DNA from: Branchinecta lynchi
Taxonomy: Eukaryota > Arthropoda > Branchiopoda > Anostraca > Branchinectidae
Direction: 5' to 3'
Length of the DNA stretch: 64,000 nt
Assembly: GCA_023053575.1 (NCBI GenBank)
Contig: JAKZAP010000008.1
Location: forward strand, 4,606,715 to 4,670,714
Position 1 is the first letter of the stretch. Each line of letters begins with the position of its first letter. Both the position numbers and the translations under genes were made by a program. The notes under the pieces are model-generated. The model had not been told where the DNA came from. It ran no database searches and worked only from the letters and a program-made list of their open reading frames with translations. Below, piece after piece: positions 57,220 through 64,000 of the stretch.

Positions 57220-57700
57220 AAACGCCGAGGAGCAGACCGTCTTTTTGCGATCCTATTGAAAAGGAAAAAATAGCTTTGAAAGCACAAATCTGAACGTCGA
57301 AAAAAGTGGCAAAATAGTGGCCATAGAAAATAAAGTAGATTTGTTCCGAATTAAAGCAAAAAGAGTAATTTTCATGTTAAAGACACGATTATTCAGAACC
57401 AAAACGAGGAAGTTTGCCAGTGCAATAAAAGAAAAAAAATATCCGGATTTATGGACGTAAACGCCGAGGAGCAGAGCGTCTTTTTGCGATCCCAGTGAAA
57501 AGTTAATAATAGCTATGAAATCACGACTCTGTCCATCGAAAAAAGTGACAAATAGTGCCCATAGAAAAGGAAGTAGATTTGCTCCGAACTAATAGCAAAA
57601 AAAGTAATTTTCACGTTCAGAACACACTTCCTCAGAAACGAAACGAAGAAAACCGGTTTGCCAGTGCATTAAAAAAAAAATCCGGATTTACGGACGTAAC
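57220..57700 (+). repeat. 239-bp tandem duplication
   Basis: AAACGCCGAGGAGCAGA begins two copies (57220, 57459), each ending near ATCCGGATTTAYGGACGTAA. Confidence 0.7.
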
Positions 57701-57854
57701 AAACTTGATTCTACGCGAAAGAAGATACTATACACAGAAAATGAAGACGAGAAGTTCGCTTTTAGAATAACTTAAACAAAAGAGATCATTTTCGAGTTGT
57801 ATGAGTGTCCTGAATTTTACGAGGTCTTTTCAGATGTGCTTTAACACTAGCATA

Positions 57855-58260
57855 CAGGGGTGTCACGTATGGGGGAGTGGACGCACCCTCCCCACCCTCC
57901 AATTTTGTCGGCCATCCGGTAAAGAAATGCTGAATCGGAGCGAAGCGCTGCGATTGTTCGTAAAAACAGTCGATTTTTTTGGAAGTCGATTTTTCTTCAA
58001 AACAGTCAGTTTTTCGTAAGTCGATTTGTCTTGAAAACGGTCCGTTTTTCTTTTAAATCAGTTGGTTTTTCGTCAAATCAGTCGGGTTTTTTTAGCAACA
58101 AAGCTTGTAAAAAGTTCCAGCCAGTCGGTAAATACCGTGTTCCTCCCATATCTGATAGTGCTATGAGAGAAGTGATAAAGACGATTCGCAGTCAGCTTGG
58201 GCTGAAGAAATAGTTTTGCTCCTCCCCCCCCCCCCAAACATTTGGATAGGAACGCCTCTG
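57855..58260 (+). mobile_element. hAT-like MITE, copy 3
   Basis: CAGGGGTGTCACG to GGAACGCCTCTG. Target duplication CTAGCATA/CTAGCATT (7 of 8). Confidence 0.75.
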
Positions 58261-59128
58261 CTAGCATTGAGGCCAAAAATTTACCTCCCGACTAGAATGA
58301 GCTATTATAGCGTCTGCAGAACCCTTCCTGTCCTGGGAACGAATTTCGGGTGTGTATTAAAATCTTTCTTGTCCTTTTCAAGCGTTGTTCCCACCTCAAC
58401 CTCTCTTTGTAATCGACATGTTTCCATCTGTTCTGGGCACACTTGTTTCGGGGGTCTACTGTCATTTGATTGCTGATAGCTTTTCCGTTCTGTTTAAAAA
58501 ATCTATTCCTTCTTTTTTCACTTATAGCCAAAGTTTGACCAACAATCAATGCACATAACCTTGTCTCTCGCTTTTGATCTATAAGGTATATCAATGTTAT
58601 CCAGTCAGACTACAGCTAACCTGTTTTACCTATTGTAATTTTGACAGGCTGAAACCTGAAAGACCTAAGTGAGACAGATCGAATTTCACATGGGAGTAGA
58701 ACAAGTAGCCGCATTGCTGCCTCCATGAATCATGTCTCCGACCTATCGGGGTTACAAAACCTGGTTTGAACGACTCAACTTGTCTTTAAACGACTCGGAT
58801 TGTTTCTGATTAAAATGAATGCCCGGGACCGCGGCGAGGCCAAAATAAACGACTGATACTACAGAACAAAAGGCCAAAATAAACGACTGATACGAATTAT
58901 CAAAAGGCAGGGGGGGGGGGGGGAGCCTCCCTTCGGGCCACCCCTGGACGCAGGGGAGGGATTTATCAAGGGATTATTCTTTGAAGAAAAAGGGATTTAT
59001 TGGGATTTCTACTTAAAAACCGAAGTTGAAACACTGAGGTAGACAAGTCTAGTCTGGGCGAAAGATTTGAATATCAAAAGCGTGGAAACCTATGAAAAAA
59101 GTGCCAAGCTAAAACAAACTAACTTACA
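58261..59128. other. Intergenic upstream of the FUT10/11-like gene
   Basis: Poly-G at 58909-58923 and an approximate repeat of GGCCAAAATAAACGACTGAT at about 58840-58890. Promoter not identifiable by eye. Confidence 0.4.
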
Positions 59129-59305
59129 ATGACTTTTTTAAGAAACTTTGTATTATTGTTTCATGTCTTTTTATGGCTTGATCCCCTCATGTGCGAGCCG
59201 ACTATACTCTGGTGGACACCGTTTATTGGTGCATCTTTTCCAGTTAGCTGTTCACTAGGCAGTTGTACAGTTACAGAAGATCGAGAATACAGGTCAGCAG
59301 CTTTG
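59129..59305 (+). CDS. FUT10/FUT11: FUT10/11-like exon 1
   Basis: 59 codons from an ATG to donor gtatgg; ends EDREYRSAAL. An earlier possible donor at 59293 would create an immediate stop after joining exon 2, so the later site is chosen. Confidence 0.85.
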
Positions 59306-62300
59306 GTATGGGTCCTAAAAAGCTTTTTCTTAAAATATATTACATCATACCCCTTTACTCAAATAGATAATTTAGCTAGGGTTGGCTAGGGTATGCTACT
59401 CTTCGCTGTCATCAGCGGCTAATAAGGCTCTTGCCCTTTCTTATTTTTAAATCAGCCCTGTATATCGGACCAAGACCGGACCTAGCTACTGCCCACTAGA
59501 AAAGGACCCTTGCCAAGGGCAGGCTGAAGCAGGGCCATTGCTCAGGGGGCAGAGGGGGGTACCCCCGCCTTGCCCCCGCCCCAATGTTGTTGGGCAGAAT
59601 GGCAGAGTGGGCGCAAAGTGCCATGATTTTCTGTTAAAATAGTCCATTTTTTTCTTGGAAACTGTCAATTTCTTCGAGACAGTCGGTTTTTCATAAAAAT
59701 AGTCAATAGTCTTTTTTTCTTAGAATCAGTAAATTTTTTGTCTTATAATGTTTTTTTTAAAACAGTCATTTTGTATAGTGTTTGTAATAGGTAGTGCAAT
59801 TCTTCATCAGCGATATTTTGGCTCTTACAGCCTGACGAGGACCCTTGCCAAGAAGGGCCAAAATATCGCTGATGAAGAATCGTAGCTGACGTATCCGTTC
59901 TAAACATTGTTTGAATAAATGTTTCAAAGTCAGCTTGGGCTCAAAGAATATTTAGCTAGTGCAAGGTGTTCTTTAACCAGCAATATTCCAGGGCAATGGT
60001 TTGCACCATGAAAGAAGATACCTAGAGAAGAAGTGACCAGGGGAGTCACAGCTGGGGGGGATGGAGGGACCCCCCCCCCTGGTTGTCGTTGGCCAGTCGG
60101 TAAAAGTAACCAAGTTGATTTTTCATCAAAACAGTTGATTTTCTTCATGATAACTTTTGATTTTTCTGAAAATAAAAACAGTCTTTTTTCTGAAAGTCAG
60201 TCGATTTTTTTGAAACTGTCGTTTTTTCTTGAAAACAGTAATTTTTTCTGCAAAAAGGCTTGGTAAAAAAACCAGCCAGTTGGTAAATTCCTTACCCCCC
60301 CCCCCCCCCTAACATTTTGCCTAGTAACACCTCTGGAAGTGACATAGTTTTCTTCGCTACATTGTATTAATATGCTTTTCTTCTTTGTTTCAGATAATAG
60401 CCTTTTATGGATCTGATTTCCGACCTTATGACCTCCCTCTGCCAAGAGCAGGAACCACTTGGGCCTTGCTGCATGAGGAATCACCTAAAAATAATCCGTT
60501 ACTTTGTAACAAAAGGGTATCTCAGTTGTTTAACTACACGGCAGCAATGAGCCGGCATAGTGACCTTCCACTTTCTCTTCACCACTTGAGGGATTTGGAT
60601 GCCATCACAAGTAAGCTATTATCTATCTTATCTCTTATATCTTTGTTATTTCTGCTTGATCGTCGTTCTTGCAAATTGCTTGTATAGCTTCACTTATAAT
60701 ATTTGGTACATGTTACGTCTGGCTTGAAGGGGACCGTTGCTAAAAATTGTGGCCTAATAACATTGTACATTTTTAGAGACTTTATCTCAACAGATTGTCC
60801 AATGATTTTTACGGGTTTTGAAGCGTTTTGGGATGCGACTTCACTTCCCCCATTTGCTTTGATTGAAATTAAATCTAATTCTCTGTGTCTTCCTAAATTT
60901 GACAGGTCGCCCACCAGCGCATATTCTGAACGCCGCTATTAAAGCCCAAGGCGAATTTATTTTAATCCATTAAACAGTCAAATGTATTCAAATCCAAGAT
61001 GTAAAAACAAACCAGCTTTTCAGTTAAACTTCAAAGAATTTGCTTTGACGTCTTTGCTAGACGCTCTTCCTTCCAGGGTTTTGCTATAGCCGTGATAGGA
61101 AAATAATAAATGTGTTGTCTGACATGAAGACTGGTACAACATAGAATCTGTATTACGGCGGAATGAATGGTTTGTGTTGCCTTCCGTGAACCAAGTTAAA
61201 AATCAAGGTTAAACGTGTGAAGCCGGCACGGGTTCTGGCAAGTCTCATGTGCGAATAAAGGGCGATTCTGGCGATCTCTTGGGTTCGCTTTCCGAAAAGC
61301 AAAGCGAGAATCTGCCGAGTGCAAGAACAAGCAAGAAGGTCATTGCGCCTCAGTTGCACCTTTACAACTTCTCGCTGACTTGCCGAAACCACTTTTCACT
61401 CGCGAAGTGGATTCGCTTTCAAAGTGCTGGTGGAAATTAGCGGAGCGCGAGAATAGCTCTGGAAAGTGAAGCGACTTTTAGCCGAAGTCGCAAAAACAGC
61501 CGGCTTGTAAGCTCGCGGAGCTATCCAGACCGCCAGAATCGCCCTTAAATAGAGAGAATACCTACAGCCTACCCGACGAAAACGGAATTTTTTACTACAT
61601 CGTCGTGCGTCTGCTGCAAAATTGCGGAGTATAGGATTTTGACTTTGGGACCAGATTATCGGCGACATCGGCGTTAAATAAATAATCAGAATATGTACCG
61701 TAACTCATCTAAGTTGTCGAAATCGTTTTTCCAACTCCTTCTTGGCTATGTAGTCGCAGTCTTTTAGCGAAGTTCGATCAGAAAATGAGATCATAATGGT
61801 TCATTTTTTTACCACAAAAAAGTCTCGCATCCTATTGTTCGGATTTCGCCCTTCGAGTCAAAGCCTGACTGTGTGGAAATGTTACGGACAGGAACAAAGG
61901 ACGATAAAGCCCCATGAACCATCACATCTAGTTGGAAGATTATGTCCGGTAATATGAACTGTCTTGTGTGCATCTTTCTCGCCCGACCGCTTGTATAGTT
62001 GGCTATATATACTTTGGTCAAGACAAGGAAGCCTCTGTGACAAGCTTCTTCTTCTATGAAAGTTACATGTCCTACAATTTTTTAAAGCACCCCTCCAACT
62101 GTTAACTGTTTATGTTCTATTAATTTATTTGGATACTTTAAAACTAGACGCTGCTTTCAACAAATTACCAACGGCCTTGCTCTTTTAACCCAGGCTCATT
62201 GACTTTTAGCAGAAACAAGGACAAATTACGTAATCATTTCTTTCCTACACCAGAGCTTCTCGCAAACAACCGTCAGGAGCATAATACGCATCGAAAAATA

Positions 62301-63223
62301 TTGTGTACCTACCGTATGATACTGATGAATGATAGGCTACTGGTACTGGTACTAATGACATGATACTACCTATTCTGTAGGAAAACCAGGTTTCCGGCTT
62401 AAGAACTGATGTGGCGATTATGGAAATAGCTTGCATTGTCATTATAGGGACGAGGTGTCCTTTAAAGCACAACTCCTACTAGAAATGATCTTTTTACTAT
62501 GAAATGGATCAGAAAAAACTTTCTTGAAAATACCATTATTTTCCATATGAATTTACTGATTTTCTTGTTAGCGCTTGACGACTCTGCACAGCCTTCCTGC
62601 TGTCCGACTCGGCGGCTGGGCGCAAAACATTTGAAAAGTGAACGCGCCGTGGATAAAAAGTATGATAACTAAGCAAATAAAATTAGTCAAAAACAGAAGT
62701 CTCATATCCTTGTGCGTGAAACAGTTGTCAGCGGACGTTAAAAATTCTGGCAAACTTTGCGTTGTGTAACGGGCAAAATTCGGCACGGCCGAAAAGGCAA
62801 AAAATTCGTAGGCACAAAACGAAACAATGGAGAAAGATGGGAGTTTCAAAAGCTTATTTCATAAGGGAGGATAATTCCATAAGGGAGCTAAATATATTAT
62901 AAAAGGCAGAATAAGCAAGAGGGTTCCTTTAAGATCATCCTGTCCTAGAAGTGCCTAGTTACGTTGCCATCAACCTGTTCAGGTTCTTGAGCATTTCCTA
63001 GATGTAACATGATAAGCTGGATACTTTTTCTAGGTCACGTTCATTTCAAGCCCTTATCGGAAAAGGTCCGGATTGCAGACGAGGAAAATCTGGCTCCGAT
63101 AATCTACGTTCAATCGGCCTGCGATGCACCGTCACAGAGGGATTTATACGTGACTGAGCTGCAGAAGTTTTTTCGAATTGATTCTTACGGCAAGTGCCTA
63201 CACAACCGGGAACTTCCCAAACG
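59129..63223 (+). CDS. FUT10/FUT11: GT10 fucosyltransferase of the FUT10/FUT11 (POFUT3/4) type, 3'-partial
   Basis: Exons 59129-59305, 60394-60610 and 63034-63223; phases close and the last ends in a split codon before gtgagt, so the gene continues past the window. The N-terminus (MTFLRNFVLLFHVFLWL) is a signal peptide or signal anchor for the secretory pathway. Then come ILWWTPF, SCSLGSC, FYGSDFRPYDLPLPR, WALLHEESPKNN, LFNYTAAMSRHSDLPL, IIYVQSACDAPSQRD and DSYGKCLHNRELP. These are the N-terminal-half signatures of FUT10/FUT11. HEESPKNN and LFNYTA look more like FUT10, SYGKC-NRELP more like FUT11, so it may precede their split. FUT10/11 are reported to O-fucosylate EMI-domain proteins in the ER. 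The GDP-fucose-binding half lies outside the window. Both introns contain repeats. Confidence 0.92.
59543..59790 (+). mobile_element. hAT-like MITE, copy 4, decayed
   Basis: Left end CAGGGGGCAGAGG, then the family's AACAGTC-type interior. Right end lost. Confidence 0.5.
59803..59955. repeat. Family E hairpin element
   Basis: GCGATATTTTGGCTCTTACA pairs with GGGCCAAAATATCGC; tail CAAAGTCAGCTTGGGCTCAA. Confidence 0.6.
60038..60335 (+). mobile_element. hAT-like MITE, copy 5, perfect 8-bp target duplication
   Basis: GAAGTGAC at 60030-60037 and 60336-60343. Ends CAGGGGAGTCACAG and TAGTAACACCTCTG. Ends 58 bases before FUT10/11-like exon 2. Confidence 0.8.
60394..60610 (+). CDS. FUT10/FUT11: FUT10/11-like exon 2
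   Basis: Acceptor tttcag, donor gtaagc. IIAFYGSDFRPYD, HEESPKNN and MSRHSDLPLSLHH. Begins 58 bases after a hAT-like MITE copy, which therefore sits very near the acceptor. Confidence 0.93.
61259..61545. mobile_element. Harbinger-like MITE with TAA duplication
   Basis: TAA then AGGGCGATTCTGGCG; right end CGCCAGAATCGCCCT then TAA (61546-61548). In intron 2 of the fucosyltransferase. Confidence 0.65.
61549..63033 (+). other. Fucosyltransferase intron 2, nothing recognised
   Basis: No exon, tandem array or terminal repeat noticed up to the exon 3 acceptor. Confidence 0.4.
63034..63223 (+). CDS. FUT10/FUT11: FUT10/11-like exon 3 (last in window)
   Basis: Acceptor ttctag, donor gtgagt. APIIYVQSACDAPSQRDLY and DSYGKCLHNRELPK(R). 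Joined to exon 2 through AGT (Ser) without a gap relative to the human proteins. Confidence 0.92.
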
Positions 63224-63835
63224 GTGAGTGCATGTGAATTATCCGACGCAAGAGTAGTCGAAGCCTAATAGGCTACGCCAAAATAGAAAATGCCTCGGAA
63301 CGTATAGGTCAGCTATGATATTCTTGAGAGTAGATTTTTCTTAAAGTTTAACCGAAAAGGGCTAGGATACGACAGTCTAGTTACCCATCACTTGTTCGCT
63401 TATATAATCTTGAAAACCTGATGAAAAAGCGTTAGTTTGTTTTTCTGATATTTCCAAATAATCGATTATCCCATTGTGCTTGCCGCTCTTCCCGTTTTTG
63501 TGATATCTCTATGGTGCCTGGAACATTTGGCAACAATACCAGCAGCAAACGAGTAAATAAATTGTGTATCAAATAAACAAAGAAGTGTCTGCAGTCTGCA
63601 GTGCCAAAAACTAGTGCTAGCTAGTGATAGTGATAGTGCAGTGATTTTCGCGGGCGAATTGTGGACGGATTCACCATGGGAAAACGTCCACATTCCCAAC
63701 GTCCCTACTGAAGACTACTGTGGACAGAATGAAAATCCCCAATAGGTGTTGTAATAATTCAATGTACTTGAATCTAAGATGTAAAAATAAGTTGCCTGTT
63801 CAGTCAAACTTTAAAGGTTAACTGAAAAGCCAACT

Positions 63836-64000
63836 TATGGCTCAAGTGCCATATACCGATCACAATTCCGTCTGTCGGTCTGTCCGAGTTTTTTGTCACA
63901 CTTTTTCGAGTTAGGGTACTTCCAGATGTGCTAGGAAAATGAAACTTGGCAGGCATCTGGACACAAACGCTGCTTTTAAGTGGGCAGTGGTGAGATTGAT
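63836..64000 (+). repeat. Family H element start, cut by window end
   Basis: CAAGTGCCATATACCGATCA, GTCTGTCGGTCTGTCC and ATGAAACTTGGCAGGCAT as at 47850. Confidence 0.65.

Noticed and set aside
60908..60960. Possible extra fucosyltransferase exon after ttgacag
   Set aside because: It is in phase but runs to a stop within about 17 codons and would displace the conserved join to exon 3 at 63034.

Overview
The window is nuclear DNA from an intron-rich animal, probably an invertebrate. Four conserved animal genes are present. All have GT-AG introns, and their exon phases close exactly, apart from one apparent one-base frameshift. About nine tenths of the rest is introns and spacers filled with DNA-transposon derivatives, tandem-repeat elements and decayed non-LTR retrotransposons. 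Nothing in the sequence fixes the species. There are no operons, Shine-Dalgarno sites, CRISPR arrays or rRNA.

Host genes from left to right: (1) PTCD3 (mitoribosomal PPR protein mS39), + strand, nine exons from 1812 to the stop at 26665; the N-terminal exons lie left of the window. (2) SNRPG (Sm-G, 76 aa, complete), - strand, four very small exons from 41750 down to 27397. Its first intron is about 13 kb and holds a 9.2-kb snapback element. (3) PEX19 (peroxisomal membrane-protein chaperone, ends in a farnesylation box), + strand, five exons 44707-54354. Exon 2 carries one extra A that breaks the frame. (4) A FUT10/FUT11-type GT10 fucosyltransferase, + strand, first three exons 59129-63223, continuing beyond the window. 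PTCD3 and SNRPG converge tail to tail (about 0.7 kb apart). SNRPG and PEX19 diverge head to head (about 3 kb). The four genes share no pathway; the order looks like ordinary animal gene scatter.

Mobile and repeat layer: a 9,226-bp element at 32122-41347 with 2.4-kb nearly identical inverted arms and a perfect 8-bp target duplication; a 3.2-kb foldback at 8053-11251 with 0.55-kb arms; a five-copy hAT-like MITE family, two copies with perfect 8-bp duplications; a second hAT-like family (5307-6004, 15292-16069); 3-bp-duplication (Harbinger-like) and TA-duplication (Tc1/mariner-like) MITEs; two families built as palindrome, pyrimidine run, tandem array, palindrome (including a six-copy 280-bp array at 24060-25785); several palindromic elements; two tRNA-Thr-like SINE cores; and at least eight LINE 3' fragments. 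No intact transposase or reverse transcriptase is visible, so everything mobile here seems non-autonomous or dead.

Gene calls rest on translated-exon similarity to human proteins as I remember them, plus exact phase agreement. Repeat classes rest on terminal repeats and target-site duplications read by eye.
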